Origin: Heterodera schachtii
Lineage: Eukaryota > Nematoda > Chromadorea > Rhabditida > Heteroderidae
Direction: 5' to 3'
Assembly (NCBI GenBank): GCA_023374025.1
Contig: SIJG01000084.1
Coordinates: forward strand, 303,159-367,158
Length of the DNA stretch: 64,000 bases
The number at the start of each line of letters is the position of its first letter. Within the stretch, counting starts at the first letter, position 1. Shown piece after piece: positions 35,514 through 45,925 of this stretch. The notes below the pieces were generated by a model. The model was not told the origin of the DNA. It did not search any database and worked only from the letters and a program-made list of their open reading frames with translations. The position numbers were made by a program, and so were the translations under genes.

Positions 35514-38500
35514 ATGCGTCTTCTATTAATCCTCCCAAATTTAATTCCAATGCTCGCTTTACTGATTGCCATGGGCATAATTGGTTCTGTTGTGTTTGGA
35601 ATGGACCCAAACATAAAGGAGCCATTGCTTGAAAAAGGACGAAATGCTGATCAGGATAAGCAGCTCAAAATTGATCACACTAATCAGCCAAAAATGGAAG
35701 TGATCGTCGACGATGGCACAACGGAGGATGCCGACATGGCCAAGGCATTGAAATTGCGAGAAACTTTGTTTTGGCGCAAAATGTTGACAAAATGGGAATG
35801 CAAAGAGAAAGATGAAAATGAGTCGCAAGAAATTGATAACAATTCCATCGGAGAATTATTTAAAATTTGTAAAAATTGGAAAATGATGGCATTGGCAGCC
35901 GATGCATTCGTCGAGAGTTGGAAGTGCCAAGAAAATCGCAAAAATTTGGCACAAGATGTCAGCGATTCGGCCAACCTTATAAGAATAATTCATGGAAACA
36001 AATTGGAACAAATAAAAGATGAATGTGAGTATTTAAACTTACTTAGATTTTTTTCACTTGAGTGTAAAAATTCTCCGCTCCCCGTCGGGGAGGACAGTCG
36101 GGGAACGGGGGGGGGGGGGGAGGTCGGGAAGTTGGCCAAAATAAATCGTCACCCGGGACAGGGAGCGCGGGAAACTCCGGGATCGGGAGCTCCATCATTT
36201 TTTCTATTTCTATAAAATTAGTGTTAACCGGCAGAAATTTTGCAAAATAATTTTAAAAGTTCATTGTGGAGCAGGGCTGGGACGCGACCGCGATTCGTGG
36301 CATTTTTTTCCGCGATTCGCGACCGCGGCAATTTGATCCGCGATGCGCAATCCGCGGGATTTTTTTGTGCGCGGGCCGCCACGGATTTTTTGGGGCAAAA
36401 TTTTTATATAGAAAATTTTTTGAAGCGATTGTCTTTTTGAATATTCAAAATTTAAATAAAATTTTTTTGGAAACGTATTATTTTTCTCAAAAATTCGTTG
36501 CAAAATTCCAATTTTTCCCCGTCAGCGCTGACAAAATCTTTAATTTTTCTTTAAAAAAATTGGCTCTAAATCATAAAATTGGTCTTTTTTTAAAAACTTT
36601 TACCAAATTGCACTCAAATTTTCAAAATTTTTCCCGGCCGCGCCTATCGGCACCGCCGGATCCACCCCCCCCCCCCATCAGTTCCCCAAAAGTTTTTAGA
36701 AAAAGCGCGCCGAAAAAAGCGCTGTACTTGAAGTATCTGTAAAACTTACCTCAAAATTTTGAAATTTAGTGAGATGTTTGAGTGTGAAGCCACGCTTTCT
36801 TGTGGAGCAGGGCGAACTCCAACTGAGCTCAGCAATGGAAGCGATTAAAGCAGTTTATCGGGACCTATTCAAATGGGGGAATGGGAAAAGCTTAAAATTC
36901 GAGGTAAAAGTACTTGCATTTAATAATTTTGATTGAGTTTCGTAAATCTTGATATCATTCGATAGCTCCCTCCCTACAAGTGATGCTCGAGTTCCCGAGT
37001 CCGAGACTCAACCCCGAGAACAAAAACCCCGAGACCCGATTATCTTATTTTAAAAATCGTAAATTTTTTTTGAGTCTTTTCTTAATAATTTTTGGTTGTT
37101 TTTTTTTAATTTAGATTTAATTACATAGATAAATATTATCAGTCCAAAAAGGAACAAAACAAAGAATTTTAGCACTTTTTGCGTCAATTAAAAATAAAAG
37201 TGAATTTTGGAGCTCCGGCGCTGACGACAGGCACCACCGGGGAATTTTTGAGAATTTGGGCGTACTTTGTTGGCAAATTAAATCAAAATGGACAAATTTT
37301 TGCGTTTTAGCTTATTTTTAAGAAAAAATTTTTTCTCCTAATTTTTTTTGCAGAAAATATTAGGGTATACTGTAGTGAACGACCCGTGAAAAAAAGGGTT
37401 AAATAATATACCAATCGATTCGTCTAGAGGAGCTAAGCATGAAAAAATATGCCTCGAAAAATTGGTTTTTGAACCGGTTCATAACTCGAAAATTGAGAGG
37501 TTTGTCACCCTAACTTTTTTTTAAACGATCGAATCCTGACAAATTTGGTATCATTCGTAAGCTCTTGACGAGCTTAGTCTAAAAATCAGGAAAAGAAATC
37601 CAGCCGATGCCATCAGTGCACTGGGACAACTGAGTCCCAGTGAAAACGGACACTTCTGTACCAAAGAAATAAAATGAACAAAATATTTGGCAAGCAAACT
37701 TTCGCAAAAAGGGCATGCGAAGACGGAGCAAGTAGTGGGGCAAGCCTAGGCTTCAGCTTAGGCCTAGGCTAGGCTTCAGCTTAGGCCTAGGCTTAGGCTT
37801 CAGCTTAGGCCGAGGCTAGGCTTCAGCTTAGGCCTAGGCTTAGGCTTCAGCTTAGGCCTAGGCTTAAGCTTAGGCTTCAGCTTAAGCCTAGGCTTAGGCT
37901 TAGGCTTAGGCTTAAGCCTACTGAGCCTAGCCTGCACAAAATAAACGGAAAATAGTATTCTGAAGGCAAGACATATTATTCATAGGCAAGACATTATTCA
38001 TATTTTGAATTTTGGCGAAAATAAATTTTGAGTTTTTTGTTCGAGTTCGGGTTGGAATCGGCTCGACTTCATTCCCTGGTTTATAGACTTAGCTAGTCAT
38101 GAGCTTTCGAACAAATTTGTCAGAATTCGATTGTTTTAAAACCGGTTTTTTGGCATTTCCGCAACTCGAGACATATTTTTTCATGCTTAGCTCCTCGAGA
38201 CGAATCGATTGGTATATCATTTAACCCTTTTTTCACGGGGCTGTTCACTACAGTTTATCCAAATATTTGTTATTTTTTTTTTTATATTTTCTTCCCAATT
38301 AATAGAATTCATTAGCGTTGAATGTTGTTGGTTATATTCTGTAATTAAATTTATCAAATAATTTATAGATTAAATTCGAAAATGAATCTGCTTGGGACAC
38401 GTTTGACCAATTGCTTTCAACATTTTTGGTTCGGAAGCAAAATAATATCGGGCAAATGGAGACAAAACAGAAGAATATCCATCTTCTGAACCTAACAAGA

Positions 38501-39764
38501 CTGGCGTTTAAAGGCGACCCCTATTTTGATGGATTTGCAAATTCAATTTTGAAAAAACAATTTTCAAATCCGCCGCCACATAGCGAAGCTAACGCTTTGT
38601 CCGATTTACCTGACGAACTTGATTTATTTTCCGATTTGAGTGACCAACTTAAGCAACTTAATTTAACATTATGTTCTTTTACTGAGGAACTGACTTGTTC
38701 CAACAATTTGGGCTGTGCATTCGAAAAATACCAAAAACAACAGAAAAAATTGGAAAATCAAAATTTGAGTGACGAAGAAAAATTGAAAATTTGGAAAAAA
38801 GTCAAACGTGAAGGTGATAAGCTGTGGAAAAATGCGCAGCAACTTGGATTAGGTAATTGAAAAAATGTTAGTGACATATTTAATACGTTTGAACATTAGA
38901 ATAGACGAAAAATTTGGAAAATTTTCAGGGAATTTCGGAACCCCAAAAAATAGGCTTTCCTTTTTCATTTTGCTTGATAAACTACAGTTAGTCTTTGGGA
39001 ATTATGAAATTTTTTATTGAAAATTTTTAAAATTATTTTCTTCCATAAAAATATTAAAAGATTGTCCATTGTTACGAGTTGTAGTTATGCTCGAGACCGA
39101 AAGTTTCAGAGGTTCGAGACCAAAAAAAAACCCGAGACTTTTCTCGAGTCGAAACTGAGACTCTCGACCATCACTAACGAGTTGACATTGACTCATCGAA
39201 GTACAATCCCCGTTCGGGCAAGAATCAAAGCGCTTACAAAATAAGCAAGCCCATTGTGGCCAAAAATTAAATAATATTAAAATAATAATGAAATGATATA
39301 AAATAGATTATTCAACAATGTGTGAGCCGAGCACCAAATTTATGGAAATGTTTGGCAAGAAATCAAATTACTCACCAATTAACGCAATTGAACAGTTCCA
39401 AGAAATGAACAGCTTGGAATTGATGCGCAATAAACCGCAAGAAATTGTGCTTGAAGAAGGTGATAGGCATTTTGTTAGTGATGACAAACGATCAAATTCA
39501 TGCATGATGAAGAAGATGAAGAAAAATTCCGACGAGTCGAAGCAGTTTCTGGTGCCGGACCCGTGTGATGAGGCCAAATTGAAAGTGAAGAAGAACGAGA
39601 TGAACAAGGCTGATCAGTCCGGTTTGACGAAAATCCTCATGAAAAGAATGCTCAAATCAGCAAGGATGATAATCATAGGAGGATCATATGAAAGGACATG
39701 GGAGGAGAGATTTTCATTGATCAGTGATCAAACTCTTTTGATTTTCTTTGGGCGTAGATTTTAG
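35514..39764 (+). CDS. Secreted protein of unrecognised family, paralog 1 (4 exons, 528 aa)
   Basis: Exons at 35514-36024, 36770-36903, 38369-38852 and 39307-39764 join in phase to 1587 nt. The start MRLLLILPNLIPMLALLIAM is a signal peptide, with likely cleavage around residue 29. The mature part has EPLLEKG, a DDGTTEDADM acidic stretch, FWRKMLTKWECK, and a helix-rich segment (ICKNWKMMALAADAFVESW). Exon 2 holds VEQGELQLSSAMEAIKAVY. Exon 4 has the family signature VPDPCDEAKLKVKK, then an extension not seen in paralog 2. Intron 2 contains an 886-bp transposon. I do not recognise the family. A secreted, fast-changing, duplicated protein beside SPRY genes fits a parasitism effector, but that is inference. 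The first ATG of the longer frame (35442) was not used, because TTTTAG at about 35502-35508 suggests an acceptor just before 35514. Confidence 0.65.
36025..36769. other. Intron 1 of paralog 1, made of repeats
   Basis: Holds a G-run (12 G near 36107-36118), a 'gcgaccgcgattcg' oligomer-rich segment beginning CAGGGCTGGG at 36271, and a dispersed GC hairpin at 36632-36663 next to a C-run. No exon is supported, although a 158-codon open frame crosses it. Confidence 0.6.
37369..38254. mobile_element. Long-TIR element with a TAGGCTTCAGC satellite core
   Basis: The ends ACTGTAGTGAAC and GTTCACTACAGT, and about 250-bp arms ('ccaatcgattcgtct', 'gaaccggtt', 'cactgggacaactgagtcccagtg'), are shared with the element at 868-1818. 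The interior is replaced by the tandem array at 37743-37925. It lies in intron 2 of the secreted gene. Confidence 0.85.
37743..37925. repeat. Array of TTAGGC/CTTCAG units
   Basis: Irregular tandem copies of GCCTAGGCTTCAGCTTAG with inner TTAGGC hexamers, about 180 bp in all. It lies just after the remnant of the GC-rich block. Confidence 0.9.
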
Positions 39765-40476
39765 ATTATTTTTATTTTTGTGTTGGTAACTTTTTATAAA
39801 CTTTCATTTTCCAACTTTTTCTTTTTTTATTGTAAAAGTACAAATAAGCGGAACGGGTAAGCTTCTGCTCCAATTCCGTACTGGTGCTTTTGGGTCAATT
39901 CCTTTATTTTTTTAAATTATGATTTAATAATAGAAAAAAATTTAAAACAATAATTATATATTGAATAACAATTATTCCTATGCAAAAAATTAATAATATC
40001 AAAACTTAATATATTTAAATTTACATTGTATTTTTACTCAATTATTTCAAATTAATTTCATGGATGTCTAAAAGATTTAAATCTTTTAAGGATATTTAAT
40101 TTGACTCAATCAATTGCAAAAAATTTCACAAATGCCTGAATTTGAGATTTGTAACGGAAAATACTCTGTTTTTAAGACCTGCTGTCCTGAATTTAGTACT
40201 GGCTTTTGCTGTGTCCGATTGTTTGGCTGAAAGTTTGTCACAATAACGTCTTATTTAATTATAAAAAATAGAGTAATGCATTTATTTTTTGTAGATAAAT
40301 GTAAATATTATTGAGAAAATAGATGTTGTATTGTGCATTTGTGGCGCACGTGAAATGCTTGTAAAATGTTGGCAATTTCATTCTTATTGATCCATTAATA
40401 AATATATAAACTGGCATTTTAAACGAAAAATTATATAATAAATTTAAAAGGCAAAAATATATTTTTATTTTATAAA
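39765..40476. other. Spacer with a decayed exon
   Basis: At 40080-40260 the sequence resembles 33500-33570 ('aaggatatt...caaaaaatttc.caaatg') but its frame is broken. A 28-codon Cys-rich frame (40132-40218, with CC pairs) lies in it without upstream support. The rest is AT-rich. Confidence 0.4.
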
Positions 40477-42170
40477 ATGTGCCGAATCCCTTTCATCCAA
40501 TTGTCCCTTCTTCTGATCACTATAATTGGAATTGTCAGTAATGCGAATGGAATGGACTACAAATATGAAAAGTTAAATGAGCCATTGCTAGAAAAAGACG
40601 ACGACTCTGATCAGCCGCAATTTGAAGTGATCGAAGATGGCACAACGGATGAGGAAGACATGGATAAAGCCATGAAAACCCGCAAAAGATTCTTTTGGCG
40701 AGTTATAATGGCAATGAATTGCAAAAATAATACCATTAAAAAGCCAGAACATATTGGATTCCAAAAATCTTACAAAGAATTGGTTGAAATTTGCGAATAT
40801 TGGAAAATGTTATCAATAGCAGCTGAAGCATATGTGAAAAGTTGGGAGAGGTGCAGAAAAGGACAAAAACAGGAGAAGGAAGTTGAAGTTGGCACAAGTT
40901 CAACAAGGGCACAAGAAAAACTTAAGACGGAAGAAATTGGTAAGTAATTTTAAAATATTTCTAAATTTAAATTTAATAGAAAATCCATTGGAATGCCATT
41001 GCATGAAGCCAAAATTCCTGCTGGTTGGACAAGGCGAACTCCAAATGAGTTCAGCAATGGAAGTGGTCAAAGTTGCATACCTGGGCCTATTCAGATGTGG
41101 CACGGGAAAGCACTTGAAAATAAATGTAAAACTCAATTATTTTTTTAGAAAAAACTGAAAAAAATTCTTAAGGTAAAATTAGAAAATCAAAAGCATTGGG
41201 AAATGGTTGCATTTTTGGTTCAAAATCTCACCTATGAACAACTCAATGAATTAAAGAATGAATTGAAAATTCCAACAGCAAAAAGTGTTGAAAAATTTGA
41301 AACTTTAATTGCAACAAATTTTTCTATAAATGATTTAAATGACAGAGAACGTTTTGACATTGTGTCGAGTAAGTTTCAATATTTACATTTAGACTAATTT
41401 ACATAATTTTCTTTTGATTGAAGCCGCATTTGTCGCAACAAATATTAATATGCGCAAAGTACCAGCTAATGAAAAACTAAATGCATTGAATCTTGCTTTG
41501 AATAAGGAAATAGTCAATTATTTTAATTATAAAAAGTCTGTTGAGAAAAACAAAAACAATATCATTTTATTCAAAGAGTTTACCGACAGTTATTTAAAGC
41601 TGTGGGAGTTTGTCAAAGAACTTTACTTTGGTAAGCAATCGAAATTTCATTTGAATTCTTTGTGTTTTTAGAGCCCGGACGGGCCCGGGTGCCCGCCGTG
41701 CTTTGCCGGGCCGCCCGGGCCCGGAAAATTTAAAAAAAATGCCGGGCCCGGGAAAACGGGATTTTTTGTCAGAGCGGCACGGTCCCAGTCAATTATCTAA
41801 GCCCGGTCCCGGTACTTTCAAAATGCCGGGCTCTAGTGTTTCACAAAAAATTTGTAATTTCATAGATTTGTCAAGAATTTGTGCTTTTGCACGGGAATAT
41901 AAGAAGAAATATATCGACGGATTGCCAATTTTGAAGGGTTTATGGTATATGAAAACGGAAGCAAAGAGTGCGTTTGATTTTACATTAGCCAAAACAATTG
42001 GGCAAGGAAATTACCATGTTTGGGAAGAGGAATTTGGCAAAATGTATTGGGATCACATTTTATTGGTTAGTGATCATAAAATGCCGAATTCCGACGAGTT
42101 GAAGCGTGTGCCGGACCCATGTGAGGAGGCAAAGCTCAAAGTGAAGAAGCGTGGAACAATTGATGGATAA
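40477..42170 (+). CDS. Secreted protein of unrecognised family, paralog 2 (5 exons, 438 aa)
   Basis: Exons at 40477-40939, 40980-41125, 41173-41368, 41424-41630 and 41866-42170 keep phase and give 1317 nt. The signal peptide is MCRIPFIQLSLLLITIIGIV, cleaved probably near NANG. The mature start and middle match paralog 1: NEPLLEK, EDGTTDEEDMDKAMK, FFWRVIMAMNCK, LVEICEYWKMLSIAAEAYV and QGELQMSSAMEVVKVAY. The C-terminus is VPDPCEEAKLKVKKRGTIDG and stop, a signature also present at 56370-56426. Exons 3 and 4 are two exons where paralog 1 has one, with the same boundary phases. Predicted helices are rich in Lys and Glu, and there are few Cys in the mature protein. Intron 4 holds the insertion at 41669-41835. 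Function unknown; secretion is well supported, an effector role is inferred from context. Confidence 0.7.
41669..41835. mobile_element. GC-rich insertion in intron 4 of paralog 2
   Basis: The ends are TAGAGCCCGG and CCGGGCTCTA, with an imperfect flank repeat (GTGTTTT / GTGTTTC). It is packed with 'gggcccggg'. It lies 30 nt before the acceptor TTTCATAG of exon 5, so it rebuilt the 3' half of the intron. Confidence 0.75.
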
Positions 42171-42425
42171 GTGATCAGACTAAAATAGGAAGCAAAAGCC
42201 TTAGGTTTTTTCGACTTTTAATCATATTTGTTGATTGTTTAATAGGATGATGTAAAATGATTTTACTTTGGATAAAACAGAATTGGTGAGAGCCGAGGCT
42301 ACTCTCGAATGTCAAAATTATTGAAAATTTCATACATTTGCTCAAATTTTCTTCAAAATTCAGCAGTATTTAGTCACATGAATTACGGGATTTTTTACTT
42401 ATGACTTAATTAATTGGTAAATTGG
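42171..42425. other. Short spacer after paralog 2
   Basis: AT-rich 3' flank, no gene seen. Confidence 0.5.
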
Positions 42426-42487
42426 TTTTCAAATCCGCCGCCACAGAGCGAAGCTTACGCTTTATCCGCTTTGGCTGACAATGATGC

Positions 42488-42724
42488 TGTTGTGTCCGTC
42501 AACAGTCAAGGAATAAATATTGATTTATTCCACACAAATAAATATAATTAAATAAGCGAGGGGAGGGAACGGGGTCACAATAAATTGGAATACAACAAAT
42601 GAATGTGGGAGAATGCACGGAATGGGGGAAAAGGGGGGTTTAAATGGACAACACGAAGGGTCAAAATGATGATCAATAAATGAGCATCTTTTGGCGTTAA
42701 TTCAAATAATTAACGAACACAACA
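42488..42724 (-). repeat. LTR (3' LTR of the minus-strand element)
   Basis: Begins TGTTGTGTCC and ends GAACACAACA on the plus strand. By eye it is identical along its whole length to 44367-44603. Confidence 0.9.
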
Positions 42725-42752
42725 TCTCCTCCTCACCAGCTGAAGTCAGCGA

Positions 42753-43921
42753 TCACTTGCTGGGGTCGAAGATTTGTCGTGGCCTTCGTTCGCGCGATGA
42801 TCTTCTCAATGGCGGATTGTCCAAAGTCGGCGGATCGTTCGGCTCTTCATCCACGTCCGTCGGCTGTCCTCCGTCCTTTTCATCCTCCGTCTCATCACCA
42901 TTGGACGATGTTGAGTCCGCGTCGGTGTTGCTCTCCAGATCGGGCTTCGTCTCGTCCGATTTCAGCTGGTCTAAATGCCGCTTCCAAACCCCACGGGAGT
43001 GTGACATCTGCGCCACAGTCCAATTCGAAGTCTGTCGCCTTTTTAGCCAGTTGAAGTTTGATCATTGCTGGCGGCACAGAAATCGATTTGATCTCTTCAG
43101 ACTTAGCCAGTGTTCCAATGTCGTATGCTTTTTGGCATTCTGTGTTGACCTGGTGTACCGGCTTCCCTTGCCTCTTTGGCCAATTGGAGCCCTGCTTTGT
43201 CTTGCACATCACAGCCCAGTGTCCAACATTGCCGCACTTTCGGCATTTTGAGTCCTTGTTCGGGCACTCGTTGTTGCGGTGGCCATTCCTCCCGCATCGG
43301 TGGCATTGCATTAGTTGCGTCGGTGCCTTGCTCTTTCTTCCTCCCTTTGGAGCGAAGACTTTAGCCACTTCGGCTTTCTTATGCCCTCCGATTTGCTCTG
43401 CGTCCAATTCGGACTGCTCGAGAAGCACCGCCGTTTCAACGGCATCTTTGAACTTCACTTCTTTCACTCCCTTCTTTATCAACTCAGCCCGAATTGAATC
43501 GTTTTTAAGGCCGTTGATGAAGAGTGAGCTTAGGCACATGTCCACCGAATCCTTATGCATTCCGCTTTGGCAATTAAGGTCCGAAGTTGGATTGAGTAAT
43601 CCCGAATGGACAGTCCTGACGTCTGTTTGGCTGAAAACAGCTCAAACCTTTTTGCCGCAATCGTCTTCGTCTCGCCAAATCGTTCCTCCATCAGCACTTT
43701 GATCTCCACAATTGGCATGTCGCGGACATCTTCTGGCAACGCCATTTGGCGAAGCTCTTCGTAGAGGGCCCAATCTCCCAGAAGAAGAGCAATTTCTTCG
43801 TCTCCGCATCAGTGATGCCTCGGAGTTTGATGAAAAACTCAAATCGTTCTTCCCAAATGATCCACGACGTTTCCGATGTATAAGGTCCTGGTCCTTTGCC
43901 AGCCTTTACAACCGCTGCCAT
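42753..43921 (-). pseudogene. Gag with two zinc knuckles, protease start, joined to the integrase C-terminus
   Basis: Read on the minus strand, Gag starts MAAVVKAGKGPGPYTSETSW (43921). The frame shifts near 43770 and again near 43560. Two CCHC knuckles follow, CHRCGRNGHRNNEC and CRKCGNVGHWAVMC. A protease-like ELDCGADVT (Cys where the usual motif has Thr) is followed at once, in another frame, by RGVWKRHLDQLK and RRSSRERRPRQIFDPSK, typical of the end of a gypsy-type Pol. Reverse transcriptase, RNase H and most of integrase are absent. The element cannot move by itself. Confidence 0.8.
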
Positions 43922-43978
43922 TGCTGCGCTTTATTAATTTGTCCAACTAGGATCAAATTAAAGATGATGAAGTGTCAA

Positions 43979-44286
43979 CTGTTATCCAACTGGGATTAAC
44001 AGTGGTTGTCAATTGTTATCCGAATCGGATTAACAATGAATTGATGATAGATGGTCACTGTTATTCGACTCGAAGTAACAGCGATTCGCAATTGTTATCC
44101 GTCTCGGATTAACAATTGAATGTCGAAATTCTTCGAATTCGGCGGTTGGTCGCTGGCTGTTATCCAACTCGGATTAACACCAGTAATTGAGAATTGCCAC
44201 CACCTGGGTGCGCAGCTATTCCAACTGGGAATTAGCTTTGATTCTCTGACGATTTGACAATTGCTATTCCAACTCGGAATTAGCAA
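43979..44286. repeat. Seven palindromes in the leader of the LTR element
   Basis: Imperfect 24-26-nt palindromes of the form (C/T)TGTTATCCNNNTCGGATTAACA(G/A) occur at about 43979, 44013, 44058, 44092, 44157, 44214 and 44261. The last two have the variant GCTATTCCAACTCGGAATTAGC. They lie between the primer binding site and Gag, where packaging and translation signals are expected. Confidence 0.85.
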
Positions 44287-44366
44287 TTCCAATTGACGAT
44301 TTGTTGCGTCGTTCCTCTCCGCTTTTGTTTGCGTTCGTCTTTGCTTTCGCTGACTGCGCCAATAAC

Positions 44367-44603
44367 TGTTGTGTCCGTCAACAGTCAAGGAATAAATATT
44401 GATTTATTCCACACAAATAAATATAATTAAATAAGCGAGGGGAGGGAACGGGGTCACAATAAATTGGAATACAACAAATGAATGTGGGAGAATGCACGGA
44501 ATGGGGGAAAAGGGGGGTTTAAATGGACAACACGAAGGGTCAAAATGATGATCAATAAATGAGCATCTTTTGGCGTTAATTCAAATAATTAACGAACACA
44601 ACA
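44367..44603 (-). repeat. LTR (5' LTR of the minus-strand element)
   Basis: Identical to 42488-42724. It should hold the promoter for minus-strand transcription. Confidence 0.9.
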
Positions 44604-44638
44604 GATGCTTTGGCAAACATTATCAGTTTGGTCGGGAG

Positions 44639-45311
44639 TAGAGAAAGGCAAATCAACATTTTTCTCTTAGCAAAAATTGTTTTAATAAATATCAACGTTG
44701 ACGTTGATATTTATTTAATATCAACATACATTACGCCATCAACATAATATCAACGCTATTTTTAAAATTTGGATAATTTTTTAAAATTTAAAGCAATTTT
44801 TTCAAATGACTTTTGGCGGAAAAATAAAATGGGGAGAGAGATAACAGAAAAGTGAGAGGGTGTTAAATTCAGCCCCTGTCATACAAAAGCATTTTTGGTG
44901 AAGAAGAACAAAGAAAAATTAATTAAAAAGAGAGTGTTATGGGAAGAGATTTAAGACAGAGAGAGAACAGAGGACATAGTGAGGAATCTGCGTCTCTTAC
45001 CAAAAGAGTCAGCGAAGAAAGGAAGAGAATTCTCTTCCCATAGCGCTCTCTTTTGGAATTATTTTCTCTACTCTCCTTCATCAAAAATGTTTTGTATGAC
45101 TGGGACTGAAAGTTCAGCACTCTCTCATTTTGCGTTATCTCTCTCCACAAAATTATAAGCCGCTCAAATAAATTTTAAAAAATTATCGCAATTTTTAAAA
45201 ATTACGTTGATATTTGCGTTGATGGCATAATGTTAGTTGATTTAATTAAACATCAACATTTAAATTGATACCCCGCAAAAACTAATAAAAAGGTTGATTT
45301 GCCATTCTCTA
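44639..45311. mobile_element. hAT-like palindromic element (673 bp)
   Basis: The ends TAGAGAAAGGCAAATCAAC and GTTGATTTGCCATTCTCTA are flanked by a perfect 8-bp duplication GTCGGGAG (44631-44638 and 45312-45319). The interior is largely one big inverted repeat with 'atatcaacgttgacgttgat' near its left end and 'gagagagaacagagg'-type runs near the centre. No transposase. Confidence 0.85.
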
Positions 45312-45395
45312 GTCGGGAGCTTATCCCGTTCCACTGGCACCGCCTCAGTCCTCAAATTATCGTTCCGATTCGGTGTGCCGTTAGGGTCCCTTTCC

Positions 45396-45925
45396 CAGGG
45401 GGGGGGGGGAGACGGAGGAGTTGGGGAGGCAAACAAAGATTGGGTTAGACTTTCGCTATTCGTTCGACCGAAAAGTTCCTAGTGGTGAGTGCTGGCAGCG
45501 GTCGGCGCAGGCAAGGGCGCCGAGCGAGGTGGACTGGCATTTAGAAAGTGTGCACAATCCTTTTTGCGAAAATTTACTTTATTTTGTTTATCATTATTTC
45601 TTTGGTACTAAAATATCCATTAAAAAAATAAAAGCGCCTAATTTTCTTAATTTTTAGGGTTTTGAACTGGTTCAAAAACTGGTTTAATCGCTTCGGATCA
45701 ACTTCCCCAACCCTAGATCGATTTGTCTTGTCGAGATCTATCGAAAGGCAATATTTGTCGGGATCAGTCCACGCGTGAAAAAAAACATCGTAAAAGTCAA
45801 GAAATTCAAACCCAAAAAATAGCTCCAAATAGGTTTTTCAAATTTTGCAAAAATTGGCACTTTTGGACAAAAAAATTTATCAAATTAACAAAAAATTCTC
45901 ATTTTTTTACGCACTGACAAATTGT
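45396..45925. other. Mixed repeat relics
   Basis: A G-run near 45400 is followed by a relic of the long-TIR family ('tttgcgaaaatttactttattttg', then 'gaactggttcaaaaactggttt', about 45560-45690). No gene seen. Confidence 0.5.

Larger units (their letters stand above)
42488..44603 (-). mobile_element. Non-autonomous LTR retrotransposon (2116 bp)
   Basis: Two 237-bp LTRs (42488-42724 and 44367-44603, TGTTG...CAACA) look identical, and the 5-bp target duplication GATGC is at 42483-42487 and 44604-44608. Coding is on the minus strand. Just inside the upstream LTR the minus strand reads TTGGCGCAGTC (primer-binding-site-like), and beside the other LTR is the purine tract GGTGAGGAGGAGA. This gives a complete element frame with almost all of Pol missing. 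Ty3/gypsy-like by its zinc knuckles and integrase C-terminus, but without reverse transcriptase the class is uncertain. Confidence 0.9.
42426..45395 (+). pseudogene. Fragment of the secreted family broken by two transposons
   Basis: 42426-42487 (FSNPPPQSEAYALSALAD) matches exon 3 of paralog 1 (FSNPPPHSEANALSDLPD at about 38562-38615). The open frame continues at 44604-44638 (LANIISLVG) and again at 45312-45395 (LSRSTGTASVL). Between these lie the LTR element (42488-44603) and the hAT element (44639-45311), each with its target duplication. No flanking exons were found, so this was already a fragment or a diverged copy before the insertions. Confidence 0.6.

Noticed and set aside
36256..36275. 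TTGTGGAGCAGGGC shared with exon 2 of the secreted gene at 36799
   Set aside because: Only 14 bases match, with no wider similarity; may be chance.
36266..36742. 158-codon plus-strand frame
   Set aside because: Lies in a repeat-filled intron of the secreted gene and crosses a GC hairpin; no codon or domain support.
40132..40218. Cys-rich mini-peptide with two CC pairs
   Set aside because: No signal peptide, and the overlapping sequence aligns in another frame with 33508-33594; likely a relic.
42691..43251. 186-codon plus-strand frame
   Set aside because: Starts inside the LTR and is antisense to the Pol remnant.
43058..43702. 214-codon open frame on the plus strand
   Set aside because: It is antisense to the Gag zinc-knuckle region of the LTR element, whose minus-strand reading has clear CCHC motifs.
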